The notes beneath the pieces are model-generated. The model made no database searches and was not told the DNA's origin. It saw only the letters and a list, made by a program, of their open reading frames with translations. From an uncultured Eubacteriales bacterium (GTDB lineage Bacteria > Bacillota > Clostridia > Oscillospirales > Oscillospiraceae), in assembly GCA_900549495.1 (NCBI GenBank), contig UROL01000001.1:1-31512 (forward strand): a DNA stretch of 31,512 nt, given 5' to 3'. The translations under genes were made by a program, and so were the position numbers. Positions 1 through 7,281 of this stretch are shown here, piece after piece (position 1 is the stretch's first letter; each line of letters begins with the position of its first letter).

Positions 1-48
1 TCTACACAAGGCTATTCGTCGGCAGCGTCAGATGTGTATAAGAGACAG
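1..48 (+). other. Untrimmed Nextera adapter with i5 index (artefact)
   Basis: Bases 16-48 are the Nextera read-1 transposase adapter, ending in the 19-bp Tn5 mosaic end (GTGTATAAGAGACAG at 34-48). Bases 1-7 match the end of the P5 primer, and bases 8-15 (AAGGCTAT) sit exactly where the i5 index belongs; I recall this as Nextera XT index S520. None of this is genomic. It also adds a false N-terminus (MYKRQ) to the first reading frame. Confidence 0.98.
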
Positions 49-1671
49 GAGGAAAAGCCCGGCAAGGTTTCGGAAAAGGATGCAAGGGAGTCTGCCAAGC
101 AGGTGGCCATGGAGATTCAGCAGGGGAACGCCGCCCCACAGGCGGAATATTGTTTTCCTCCCATTGGGCTGCTGAAACGTCCCACCGGTGCCAGTGCAGA
201 TGGCACGGATGAAATGCGGGAGAACTCTCGCCGTTTGAATGAGACCCTGATGAGCTTTCATATTGATGCCCATATCATCAATGTTACCCGGGGGCCCAGC
301 GTTACCCGGTACGAGGTGGAGCTGGACAAGGGTGTTCGCTTGAACAAGCTGACCAATTGTGCCGATGATATAGCACTGAGCCTGGGGGCATCCGGTGTCC
401 GTATTGCCGCCGTGCCCGGGAAAATCTCCATTGTGGGTATTGAGGTTCCCAACCGGGCGGTTACTACAGTATCTCTGCGGGAAGTGATTGATTCACCGGA
501 GTTTGGCAAGTCTAAGTCCAAATCCTCTTTTGCCGTGGGCAAGGATATCGGCGGCTCCTGCATTGTGGGTAACATTGCAAAGATGCCCCATATGCTGATT
601 GCCGGTACCACCGGCTCCGGTAAATCTGTGTGCATGAACTCCATTATCATCAGCCTTTTGTATAAATCCGGCCCAGAGGACGTTAAGCTCATCATGGTGG
701 ATCCCAAAATGGTGGAGCTTGGCATTTACAATGGGATTCCCCATTTGCTGATTCCTGTGGTGACGGATCCGAAGAAGGCTGCCGGTTCCCTGCAATGGGC
801 GGTGACGGAGATGCTCCGCCGCTATAAGATGATGTCCGACTTGGGCGTGCGGGACTTGGAGTCCTACAACGGTATTGTGGTGCAGGAAGAGGGAGGGCAG
901 AAGCTGCCCCAGGTGGTGATTATCATCGACGAGCTGGCCGACCTGATGCTGGTTGCCGCCAAGGAGGTGGAGGATTCCATCTGCCGAATCGCTCAGATGG
1001 GCCGTGCCGCCGGTATGCACCTGATTATCGCCACCCAGCGTCCCTCTGCGGATGTAATTACCGGACTGATGAAGGCCAATATCCCCTCCCGCATTGCCTT
1101 CGCTGTTGCCTCTGCCATGGAGTCCCGGATTATTTTGGATACCCAGGGTGCGGAAAAGCTGGTGGGCAAGGGCGACATGCTTTATGCCCCCATTGGCATC
1201 GGCAAGCCGCTGCGGGTACAGGGCTGCTTCGTAACAGATGCCGAGGTCGAGGCCGTTGCCGGCTATGTAAAAGAGCACTACATGGCGGACTATAACCAGC
1301 AGGTATTGGAGGAAATAGAGAAGAAGGCCCAGCAGACGGGTAAGAGCGGAAAAGCTGCTCTTGCTGAACCGGAACCCACTGGCGAAGAGCTGGAGGGGGA
1401 CGAGATGCTCCCGGCTGCCGTGGATGTGATTCTGGAAACGGGTCAGGCTTCGGTTTCCATGCTCCAGCGCCGCTTGAAGCTGGGCTATGCCAGAGCAGCC
1501 AGAATTGTGGATGAGATGGAGGAAAAGGGAATCGTTGGCCCCTTCCAGGGCTCAAAACCCCGGGCAATCCTTGTCACAAAAGAGCAATGGGCCGCTATGA
1601 AGGGCGGAGCAGAGCAGATGACAATGGACGATATGGATTTAGAACCAATCCCGGAAGAGATTGACGAATAA
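49..1671 (+). CDS. ftsK: DNA translocase FtsK/SpoIIIE, 3' part only
   Basis: This is the C-terminal motor of an FtsK/SpoIIIE ATPase, which pumps chromosomal DNA through the division or sporulation septum. About 540 genuine codons remain. Visible parts are the alpha domain near the start, a Walker A motif GTTGSGKSV at about codon 190, a Walker B motif VVIIIDELADLM at about codon 295, the ATQRPSADVITG segment after it, and a C-terminal winged-helix gamma domain (about codons 450-515) that reads orienting sequences on DNA. The N-terminal membrane domain and the start codon lie beyond the contig edge; codons before base 49 come from adapter. Standing just before spoIIIA hints at a sporulation role (SpoIIIE), but the motor alone cannot separate SpoIIIE from FtsK. 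A terminator follows directly. Confidence 0.95.
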   Translation, partial: EEKPGKVSEKDARESAKQVAMEIQQGNAAPQAEYCFPPIGLLKRPTGASADGTDEMRENSRRLNETLMSFHIDAHIINVTRGPSVTRYEVELDKGVRLNKLTNCADDIALSLGASGVRIAAVPGKISIVGIEVPNRAVTTVSLREVIDSPEFGKSKSKSSFAVGKDIGGSCIVGNIAKMPHMLIAGTTGSGKSVCMNSIIISLLYKSGPEDVKLIMVDPKMVELGIYNGIPHLLIPVVTDPKKAAGSLQWAVTEMLRRYKMMSDLGVRDLESYNGIVVQEEGGQKLPQVVIIIDELADLMLVAAKEVEDSICRIAQMGRAAGMHLIIATQRPSADVITGLMKANIPSRIAFAVASAMESRIILDTQGAEKLVGKGDMLYAPIGIGKPLRVQGCFVTDAEVEAVAGYVKEHYMADYNQQVLEEIEKKAQQTGKSGKAALAEPEPTGEELEGDEMLPAAVDVILETGQASVSMLQRRLKLGYARAARIVDEMEEKGIVGPFQGSKPRAILVTKEQWAAMKGGAEQMTMDDMDLEPIPEEIDE

Positions 1672-1676
1672 AATGG

Positions 1677-1714
1677 AAGAGATGGCTTTTCTGCGGAAGA
1701 GCCATCTTTTTTTT
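1677..1714 (+). terminator. Intrinsic terminator after ftsK
   Basis: AGATGGCT (1680-1687) pairs with AGCCATCT (1700-1707). The stem continues inward through TTC/GAA to a TGCG loop, and eight T residues follow (1707-1714). It separates ftsK from the spoIIIA operon. Confidence 0.9.
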
Positions 1715-1727
1715 CCCGGTTATGTGT

Positions 1728-1755
1728 AAATATTTTCCTGTTGGCCGCATGGCAT
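1728..1755 (+). promoter_or_regulatory. Possible SigE-type promoter of the spoIIIA operon
   Basis: AAATATT (1728-1734) and CATGGCAT (1748-1755) are 13 bp apart. They resemble the mother-cell SigE pattern (about ATATT in the -35 region and CATACAAT in the -10 region). The -10 matches at only five of eight positions. In Bacillus subtilis spoIIIA is SigE-dependent, so a promoter of this class is expected in this 80-bp gap. The exact assignment is tentative. Confidence 0.35.
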
Positions 1756-1793
1756 CTGCGATAGGCACATAGGCTTTCCCAGGAGTGATGCAA

Positions 1794-2618
1794 ATGACGT
1801 GTGCATGGAATGAGCTGCTGTCCATCCTGCCCCTGGGGCTACGCAGTCAGGCAGCGCCCTATGAGAAGGAGCTCCAGGAGATTCGGCTGCGTCTGAATCG
1901 GCCACCGGAGTTTGTGCTTGGCTTCCGCTGCTGCATGGGGGCCGGAGTTGTAACCCAGGAGGATTTGAACCACTGCATCAACGCTGCCAGCCGGTATTCT
2001 CCCTGGTCTGCCGCCACCCTTTCCTGGGGGTATCTCACCGCTCCCGGCGGGCACCGCATTGGCGTTTGCGGCGAGGCGGTTGTTAAGGATGGGACATTCT
2101 CCGGTATTCGATGCCCCCGCTCTGCGTGCATCCGTGTAGCACGGGATTTTTTGGGATTGTCCGGGAAAATTCCATTGCGGGGACAGGCTATTTTGATACT
2201 GGGTGCACCCGGCTGGGGCAAGACCACTTTACTGCGGGATGTAGCAAGAAAAATTGCCGAGACACGGACCGTTGCCGTGGTAGATGAGCGGCAGGAGCTT
2301 TTCCCACCGGGATTTCGGGAGGGGAGACGGATGGACATTCTGTATGGCTGCCCCAAACGGCAGGGCATGGAGGTGGTGCTGAGAACTATGACTCCTGATT
2401 TTATCGCTGTAGACGAAATCACCTCTGAAGAGGACTCTGCGGCAATCCTCCAGGTACACGGATGCGGTGTGGGACTGCTGGCCACTGCCCATGCCGCCGA
2501 TATGGGGGATTTTCGTCGCAGAGAAATCTATGGAGCCCTGGTTAAAAGCCACGTATTCGATACATTTCTGGTTTTGCACCCGGATAAAACCTTTCATTTG
2601 GAGGAAAACGGCCTATGA
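1794..2618 (+). CDS. spoIIIAA: Stage III sporulation protein AA (ATPase)
   Basis: SpoIIIAA is the cytoplasmic ATPase of the SpoIIIA-SpoIIQ channel that links mother cell and forespore; it is related to secretion-type traffic ATPases. The 274-residue protein has a Walker A motif GAPGWGKT at residues 137-144, a Walker B-like AVVDE at 161-165, and the family signature APGGHRIGVCG near 83-93. Three in-frame starts exist (GTG 1785, ATG 1788, ATG 1794). AGGAG at 1781-1785 is spaced correctly (8 bp) only for the ATG at 1794. The gene opens an eight-gene operon and its stop overlaps the spoIIIAB start by 4 bp (ATGA). Confidence 0.95.
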   Translation: MTCAWNELLSILPLGLRSQAAPYEKELQEIRLRLNRPPEFVLGFRCCMGAGVVTQEDLNHCINAASRYSPWSAATLSWGYLTAPGGHRIGVCGEAVVKDGTFSGIRCPRSACIRVARDFLGLSGKIPLRGQAILILGAPGWGKTTLLRDVARKIAETRTVAVVDERQELFPPGFREGRRMDILYGCPKRQGMEVVLRTMTPDFIAVDEITSEEDSAAILQVHGCGVGLLATAHAADMGDFRRREIYGALVKSHVFDTFLVLHPDKTFHLEENGL

Positions 2619-3127
2619 GCTACAAATGGATTGGCTCCATCCTGATTATCGGAAGCTGCACCGGCTTCGGAATATCCATTGCAGTTCGCCAGATGCGGGA
2701 GGAATCTTTGCTGCGGCAGCTATGCCGCATTTTGGATGAAATGCTGTGGGAGCTTCCGTTTCAGCTGACACCCCTGCCGGAACTGCTCCGCCATGCGGCA
2801 GGGCGGGAGAAAAGTATGCTGGGGGAGCTTTTTTCTGCCGTAGCAGACCAAATGGACAGACAGGTGCTCCCGGATGCTCTGAGCTGTATGCACTCGGAGC
2901 TTCGTGAGAATATTGCTGCCTATCCCCGACTGCGGAAAATACTGCTGCTTCTGGGGGCATCTCTTGGAAGATTCGACCTGACCGGACAGCTAAAGGGACT
3001 GACTGCCGTTCGGGAGCAGTGCGGGCAGCAGCTGCAGGAGCTGCACACAGATCGGAGCACCAGACTTCGTAGCTATCGGGTTTTGGGCTTGTGCGCCGGG
3101 GCGTCCCTGGTGATTTTATTACTTTAA
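2615..3127 (+). CDS. spoIIIAB: Stage III sporulation protein AB
   Basis: This 170-residue protein fits SpoIIIAB, a mother-cell membrane protein related to type II secretion GspF. It has a hydrophobic segment at the N-terminus (about residues 5-20) and another at the extreme C-terminus (GLCAGASLVILLL), with a mostly helical charged middle carrying LRQLCRILDEMLWELPFQ and TPLPELL, both typical of the family. Length matches the usual 170-175. Its start overlaps the spoIIIAA stop by 4 bp, which suggests translational coupling. Assignment rests on both sequence features and operon position. Confidence 0.93.
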   Translation: MSYKWIGSILIIGSCTGFGISIAVRQMREESLLRQLCRILDEMLWELPFQLTPLPELLRHAAGREKSMLGELFSAVADQMDRQVLPDALSCMHSELRENIAAYPRLRKILLLLGASLGRFDLTGQLKGLTAVREQCGQQLQELHTDRSTRLRSYRVLGLCAGASLVILLL

Positions 3128-3128
3128 T

Positions 3129-3323
3129 ATGGAAATTGATCTGATTTTCAAAATTGCTGCCATCGGCATCATTGTGTCCATACTTAACCAGGTGCTCTCC
3201 CGTTCCGGCCGGGACGAGCAGGCCACCATGACCACACTGGCCGGTCTGGTTGTGGTGCTGATGATGCTGGCACAGAAAATAGCAGAGCTATTTAATCTGG
3301 TCAAGCAGTTATTTCAGTTTTAA
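3129..3323 (+). CDS. spoIIIAC: Stage III sporulation protein AC
   Basis: SpoIIIAC is a very small integral membrane protein of the SpoIIIA channel. The 64-residue product has two hydrophobic helices (about residues 5-20 and 33-55) joined by a polar turn containing QVLSRSGRDEQA, the family's conserved loop. Length is the normal 64-68. It starts 1 bp after the spoIIIAB stop, and its TAA shares an A with the spoIIIAD start (TAATG). Confidence 0.95.
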   Translation: MEIDLIFKIAAIGIIVSILNQVLSRSGRDEQATMTTLAGLVVVLMMLAQKIAELFNLVKQLFQF

Positions 3324-3718
3324 TGGACTTATTTTGGAAAACACTGGGAGCGGCTCTGATAAGTGGAATCCTGACCATGGTATTGGACCGGCAGAGCAGG
3401 GACTATTCCATTATGGTGACAGTGGCTGCCTGCGGCATGATGGCCATAGTGGCAGCGAAATTCCTGTCCCCTGTGCTGGATTATCTGGGCAAGCTGGAGA
3501 CACTGGGGGATCTGCGTAGCGACATGCTCCTGGAGCTTTTGAAAATCTTCGGCATTGGTATGTCCGGAGAAATGGCTGCAACGGTATGCATAGATGCCGG
3601 GAATTCTTCACTGGGCAAGGGAATTCGCTTTCTTTCCAATGCGGCCATTTTGTATTTGTCGATACCGATTTACGCTTCATTAACCGGCTTGCTGGTTCAG
3701 ATTTTGGGGGATGTATGA
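3323..3718 (+). CDS. spoIIIAD: Stage III sporulation protein AD
   Basis: SpoIIIAD is a polytopic membrane protein of the same complex and is related in sequence to SpoIIIAC. The 131 residues carry an N-terminal helix pair around a DRQSRDYS loop, which parallels the SRSGRD loop of SpoIIIAC, and further helices in the second half (IFGIGMSGEMAATVCIDAG, then AAILYLSIPIYASLTGLLVQIL). The start overlaps the previous stop by 1 bp, and the stop overlaps the spoIIIAE start by 4 bp. Confidence 0.95.
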   Translation: MDLFWKTLGAALISGILTMVLDRQSRDYSIMVTVAACGMMAIVAAKFLSPVLDYLGKLETLGDLRSDMLLELLKIFGIGMSGEMAATVCIDAGNSSLGKGIRFLSNAAILYLSIPIYASLTGLLVQILGDV

Positions 3719-4761
3719 AAGTCCTTCTGAGCATGCTGCTTTCAATTTGCCTTTCTTTCATGCTTATTCCCGGCGCAGCAGCGGAGGAGCTTTCGCCGCC
3801 AGCTGTGCCGAAGGATGCAGCAAGGTGGATGCCTGACGTTGGAGACGAATTGGGAAGCGGCTTACTTTCCATGGTGCATAAGGTTCTTCCGTCAGCGTAT
3901 CAGGAATTGCGGGAGGCGCTTCGGGTTGGTCTGGCGGTGTTCTGTGCCGGTTTCCTGGTGACTATTTTGCTGTCTGTAGGCTGCCCTTCCATGGCAACGG
4001 AAATCACAGGGGCTGCTTGCATTGGCGGGCTAATGCTGCGGGATTCCCATATCCTCATCGGTCTGGCAGTGGACACGGTGACGGAAATCAGCGAGTATTC
4101 CAAGCTCTTTTTACCGGTGCTTACGGCGGCGTCCTCGGCTCGGGGGGCCATGACCTCCTCTGCCGCACTGTATGTGGGCACAACAGCGGTGACCGCCTTT
4201 CTGATGAGCGCCCTGCGCCGGGTGCTGGTGCCTGGGGTGTATCTGTTTTTGGCCGCCTCCATCGCCAGCTGCGCCTTGGGGGAGGAATCCTTGAAGCAAA
4301 TCCGGGAATCCCTGAAAAAGCTATCCGGCTGGTTCCTAAAGACGGTACTTACTGCATTTCTAACCTATATGAGCATAACCGGCGCCATTACCGGTGCCGC
4401 AGACAAGACGGCGCTGAAAGCAGCAAAGGCGGCCATTTCTGCCGCAGTTCCGGTAATTGGAAAAAATCTGGCGGATGCCTCCGAGGTGCTGCTGCTCAGC
4501 GCGGATATTGCCAGGAACTCCATTGGCGTCTATGGAATCTATGCATTTGCGGCCATGGCGCTTTCCCCTTTTTGTAAGATTGGCGCCCATTATCTGGTGC
4601 TGAAGGGCACAGCGGCCCTGTGCGCCGTACTTGGCTGCAAAAGAATGACCAAGCTGGTGGAGGATTTCTGCACGGCTATGGGAATTCTGCTGGGGATGAC
4701 AGGGGTAATGTGTGCGCTTTCTATTATAGGAACCGTGTGCTTTATGAAGGGGGCCATGTAA
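3715..4761 (+). CDS. spoIIIAE: Stage III sporulation protein AE
   Basis: SpoIIIAE is the large polytopic membrane component of the SpoIIIA channel. The chosen ATG at 3715 gives 348 residues, begins with a typical signal peptide (MKVLLSMLLSICLSFMLIPG, cleavage probably after AAA near residue 22) and overlaps the spoIIIAD stop as ATGA. The open frame runs upstream to an earlier ATG at 3586, but that would overlap spoIIIAD by 130 bp and bury the signal peptide. At least six hydrophobic helices follow, with the family segment ITGAITGAADKTALKAAK near two thirds of the length. spoIIIAF starts on the next base after the stop. Confidence 0.95.
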   Translation: MKVLLSMLLSICLSFMLIPGAAAEELSPPAVPKDAARWMPDVGDELGSGLLSMVHKVLPSAYQELREALRVGLAVFCAGFLVTILLSVGCPSMATEITGAACIGGLMLRDSHILIGLAVDTVTEISEYSKLFLPVLTAASSARGAMTSSAALYVGTTAVTAFLMSALRRVLVPGVYLFLAASIASCALGEESLKQIRESLKKLSGWFLKTVLTAFLTYMSITGAITGAADKTALKAAKAAISAAVPVIGKNLADASEVLLLSADIARNSIGVYGIYAFAAMALSPFCKIGAHYLVLKGTAALCAVLGCKRMTKLVEDFCTAMGILLGMTGVMCALSIIGTVCFMKGAM

Positions 4762-5286
4762 ATGGAAATGCTTCGCAGCTATGTGCTAAGCGTGGTTTGT
4801 GCTGCACTGGTGTGTGGAGTTTTAGCAGACCTGTCGGAAAAAACAGGATTTGCCAAGCCCCTCCGGCTGGTGTGCAGTATTTTCATGGCCTACACTCTGG
4901 TCAGCCCGCTGATTCGTCTCCGCTTTCCCAGCTGGGAGGTTCGGAACAACTGCTATTGGGCAGATGCCAAAAGTGCAGCTGCCCGAGGGGAGAATCTCCA
5001 TGCGTTATCCGTTGCCGCAATCATACGTCAGGAAACAGAAGCATATATCTTGAAGGAAGCCAAATCCATCGGCGCTAACCTGGAGGTGAAGGTCGAGCTG
5101 AGCACCGGGGATCCACCTGTTCCGGCAGCTGTTACGTTACAGGGGGATTTTGATGCGTCTGTTGAAGTGCAGCTTGGCAGGCTGCTTGCGGATGAACTTG
5201 GCATACCAAAGGAGCATCAGACATGGATCAGACAGTCGCCCCCTTCCTCCGACAATTCTTCTCCAAATACAAGCATGTTTTCCTGA
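4762..5286 (+). CDS. spoIIIAF: Stage III sporulation protein AF
   Basis: SpoIIIAF has two N-terminal membrane helices (about residues 7-23 and 34-52) and a soluble domain with a ring-building fold. Here it is 174 residues, a little short for the family, where about 200 is usual. The conserved RLVCSIFMAYTLVSPL segment and the C-terminal strand-helix pattern VEVQLGRLLADELGI are present. The last 64 bp overlap the start of spoIIIAG in another frame, so its final 20 or so residues (rich in Ser and Pro) are encoded by the same bases as the SpoIIIAG N-terminus. Confidence 0.92.
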   Translation: MEMLRSYVLSVVCAALVCGVLADLSEKTGFAKPLRLVCSIFMAYTLVSPLIRLRFPSWEVRNNCYWADAKSAAARGENLHALSVAAIIRQETEAYILKEAKSIGANLEVKVELSTGDPPVPAAVTLQGDFDASVEVQLGRLLADELGIPKEHQTWIRQSPPSSDNSSPNTSMFS

Positions 5287-5732
5287 TTCTTTTGGTGGGA
5301 GTCCTTTTTATGCTTCTGCCTGTGGGCAGCAGAGAATCGGCCACAAATGTGCAGGAGTCGTCCAACCGGCAGTCGGAGGAAACCGAGGATTTGCAGCAAA
5401 AACTCTCGAATTTGCTGAGCCAGATGGCGGGGGCGGGGCGAGTGAAGGTTTTGCTTACGGAAGCCACAGGGGAGCAGATTTTCTATCAGGAGGATAGGGA
5501 TACCTCAGCCAGCGGCCAGTCACAGACCACACGGACGGATACGGTTATTGTGACAGACGGCACCCATAGCCAGGAAGGGCTGATTCGTCAGGTAAATCCG
5601 CCTACTTACCTGGGGGCTGTGGTGCTGTGCCAGGGAGCGGATCAGCCGTCTGTCCGGTTTGCAATTACAGAAGCAGTTGCAAACGCAACCGGGTTGGGGT
5701 ATCACAAAATAACCGTCTTGAAAATGAAATGA
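5223..5732 (+). CDS. spoIIIAG: Stage III sporulation protein AG
   Basis: SpoIIIAG forms a large ring in the space between mother cell and forespore. The 169-residue product has one N-terminal transmembrane helix (about residues 18-36, VFLILLVGVLFMLLPVG) followed by an extracytoplasmic domain. Family blocks are LSQMAGAGRVKVLLT, the TRTDTVIV strand, and the C-terminal PTYLGAVVLCQGAD ... ITEAVANATGL ... KITVLKMK. The ATG at 5223 lies inside spoIIIAF; later in-frame starts would remove the membrane helix, so the overlap is likely real. Confidence 0.94.
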   Translation: MDQTVAPFLRQFFSKYKHVFLILLVGVLFMLLPVGSRESATNVQESSNRQSEETEDLQQKLSNLLSQMAGAGRVKVLLTEATGEQIFYQEDRDTSASGQSQTTRTDTVIVTDGTHSQEGLIRQVNPPTYLGAVVLCQGADQPSVRFAITEAVANATGLGYHKITVLKMK

Positions 5733-5748
5733 ATGGAGGATTCGTTTT

Positions 5749-6306
5749 ATGAAAACATGGAAGAAGAACATTGTAGCGGCAGCCGTCCTGGTTACCGTCT
5801 GCGCCGGAATCTATGTCAATTGGCTCTATACGGAGCAGGAGCCGGTACAGAGCCTTTCCGAAACGCTGGACTATGAGAAGGTCATGTCCGAGGATGGCCT
5901 GCTTCTTACCGAGGATGTGGCTGCCATTACAGCAGGAGAGGACGTCAGCACCACCGCTACCGATTATTTTGCGGCGGTTCGCCTGTCCAGGCAGCAGGCA
6001 AGAGACAATGCCTTTAATATGCTTCAAGAGGTTATGACCTACAGTGAAACCGACAAGGCAGCGGAATCGGCGCTGGATTTGGAGGATATTGTCCAAACGG
6101 CCCTCAGCGAGGCTCAGATTGAAAGCCTGATTATTGCCAAGGGCTACCAGGACTGCGTAGCTTATATGACCTCCGAGGGAATTTCCGTTGCCGTTTCCTC
6201 GCCGGAGGGTGGACTGCAATCGGCGGATGTGGCCGTGATTGCGGACGTGGTCATGTCCCAGTCGGATTATGGCCTGAAAGATATCCGTGTGGTGGAAGTG
6301 CAATAA
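5749..6306 (+). CDS. spoIIIAH: Stage III sporulation protein AH
   Basis: SpoIIIAH is the mother-cell partner of forespore SpoIIQ and shares an ancestral fold with the ring protein EscJ of type III secretion. The 185-residue protein has an N-terminal membrane anchor (about residues 7-24), then an acidic linker, and an extracytoplasmic domain with SRQQARDNAFNMLQEVM, the typical family block, and a C-terminal SYGLKDIRVVEV-like ending. A clear GGAGG at 5733-5737 precedes the ATG. spoIIQ is not in this window; many Clostridia use a LytM protein elsewhere. Confidence 0.93.
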   Translation: MKTWKKNIVAAAVLVTVCAGIYVNWLYTEQEPVQSLSETLDYEKVMSEDGLLLTEDVAAITAGEDVSTTATDYFAAVRLSRQQARDNAFNMLQEVMTYSETDKAAESALDLEDIVQTALSEAQIESLIIAKGYQDCVAYMTSEGISVAVSSPEGGLQSADVAVIADVVMSQSDYGLKDIRVVEVQ

Positions 6307-6325
6307 ACAGTCGGGCGTTATGGGG

Positions 6326-6353
6326 AAGGGGGCAGTGCTGCCTCCTTCTTTTT
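6326..6353 (+). terminator. Intrinsic terminator of the spoIIIA operon
   Basis: AAGGGGGCA (6326-6334) pairs with TGCCTCCTT (6339-6347) around a tight loop, with one G-T pair. A C and five T residues follow (6349-6353). It lies 20 bp after the spoIIIAH stop. Confidence 0.8.
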
Positions 6354-6468
6354 GCTGTGAGCTGTTTAGAATTGAAAAGCAGAAAACTTGGGCTTCGGCG
6401 AATAGTAACTATGTTTGGCTGTGGATATTCTCGAGAAGATGGATAGCCGAAACGCAATGAAAATTTTA

Positions 6469-6497
6469 TTGCTATTTTAGAACAAATGTATTATAAT
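6469..6497 (+). promoter_or_regulatory. SigA-type promoter for the Nudix gene
   Basis: TTGCTA (6469-6474) and a perfect TATAAT (6492-6497) are separated by 17 bp. Transcription from here would begin near 6504, giving the Nudix gene a leader of about 240 nt. Confidence 0.65.
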
Positions 6498-6503
6498 AAG
6501 AAA

Positions 6504-6742
6504 AAGTAACTGGAATGTTATCAAACTGTGCCTGACGGAATCGTAGCTGGCGGTTTCGTTTGGCGAATGATGGATATTGCTAATATTCACATCTTTGAAA
6601 AGTTCACAGTGAAATGTAGGAAATTCTCATCACAGATACGTTGGTGGACAGCGGGACGTACCCGCCGATTCAACCAAAGATGATGCAGGAAGCGAATATA
6701 AGAGGATTGGCGATATAGCCATAAACTTAGAGGAGGCAAATT
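6504..6742 (+). other. Long untranslated leader of the Nudix gene
   Basis: No supported gene lies in this stretch. A nested hairpin is visible: TTGGT (6641-6645) faces ACCAA (6673-6677) and encloses GCGGG (6651-6655) paired with CCCGC (6661-6665). Further upstream, before the promoter, TTCTCGAGAA near 6428 is a short palindrome. A 37-codon frame opens at ATG 6570 but has no ribosome binding site. One other frame, from just after a TAG at 6617 to a TAG near 6720, reads about 34 codons without a stop; I do not recognise it. I cannot match the region to a known riboswitch. Confidence 0.4.
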
Positions 6743-7246
6743 ATGCCCATTGTCACATTCTATCGGGGCGACCCGAAAAATGCTCCCAAGCCCACCATGC
6801 CTGCCCATCTTGGGGCCAATGCGGTGATTACCTGGGGTGACCGGCTGCTGCTGGAACGCCGCAGGGATTCCGATACCTGGGGGCTGATTGGCGGCGGCGT
6901 AAAAAAATCCGAAACTACGGAGCAGGGAATGGTGCGGGAAATTTATGAGGAGTTGGGTATTCGGGTACGGCCGGACCAGCTGCAAAAGCTGCAAACCTAT
7001 GGTGACCCCGGACGGATTGCCGCCTTTCGGGATGGCAGCATCTGGCGGATGGTAATTGTGGTATATGGCTTGGAATTTACAAAAGAGCCTACCATGCGGA
7101 TCAGCGCAGAGTCCAAAGAATTGCGCTTTTTTGCCCGGGATGAGGTAAAAAAGATTCCGATTGCCATTACGCATCAGGATATTGTAGAGGATTGGTTCCT
7201 GAATAGAGAATCAATTTGCACAAAAGAAAACCGGGAAACGAAATAA
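6743..7246 (+). CDS. Nudix hydrolase
   Basis: The 167-residue protein carries a complete Nudix box at residues 51-73 (G51, E57, R65, E66, E69, E70, G72), the Mg-binding element that hydrolyses nucleoside diphosphates linked to another group. The motif is preceded by LLLERRRDSDTWGLIGGG, typical of the fold. The substrate cannot be told from the sequence; sugar nucleotides, oxidised nucleotides and prenyl diphosphates are all possible in the superfamily. A strong GAGGAGG stands 7 bp before the ATG. It has its own promoter and sits between spoIIIA and the OLE RNA, where relatives often carry nusB/xseA/xseB/ispA; a link to the isoprenoid gene dxs downstream is only speculation. Confidence 0.92.
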   Translation: MPIVTFYRGDPKNAPKPTMPAHLGANAVITWGDRLLLERRRDSDTWGLIGGGVKKSETTEQGMVREIYEELGIRVRPDQLQKLQTYGDPGRIAAFRDGSIWRMVIVVYGLEFTKEPTMRISAESKELRFFARDEVKKIPIAITHQDIVEDWFLNRESICTKENRETK

Positions 7247-7250
7247 TACT

Positions 7251-7280
7251 TGTATATTCACTGAATATATGATAATATAC
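7251..7280 (+). promoter_or_regulatory. AT-rich dyad and possible promoter of the OLE RNA
   Basis: TATATTCA (7253-7260), one central C, and TGAATATA (7262-7269) form a perfect 17-nt inverted repeat. It overlaps a weak SigA-like pair, TTGTAT (7251-7256) and TAATAT (7273-7278), with 16 bp between. A regulator bound here would block the promoter. A second arm pair, GTATATT (7252-7258) with AATATAC (7274-7280), overlaps it. The promoter call is tentative; the dyad is directly visible. Confidence 0.45.
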
Positions 7281-7281
7281 A

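Noticed and set aside
3586..3714. Longer N-terminus for spoIIIAE
   Set aside because: It would overlap spoIIIAD by 130 bp and place residues ahead of a clear signal peptide. The ATGA junction at 3715 is the better start.
6570..6683. Possible 37-residue peptide in the Nudix leader
   Set aside because: There is no ribosome binding site before the ATG and the frame overlaps a hairpin; support is too weak to call a gene.
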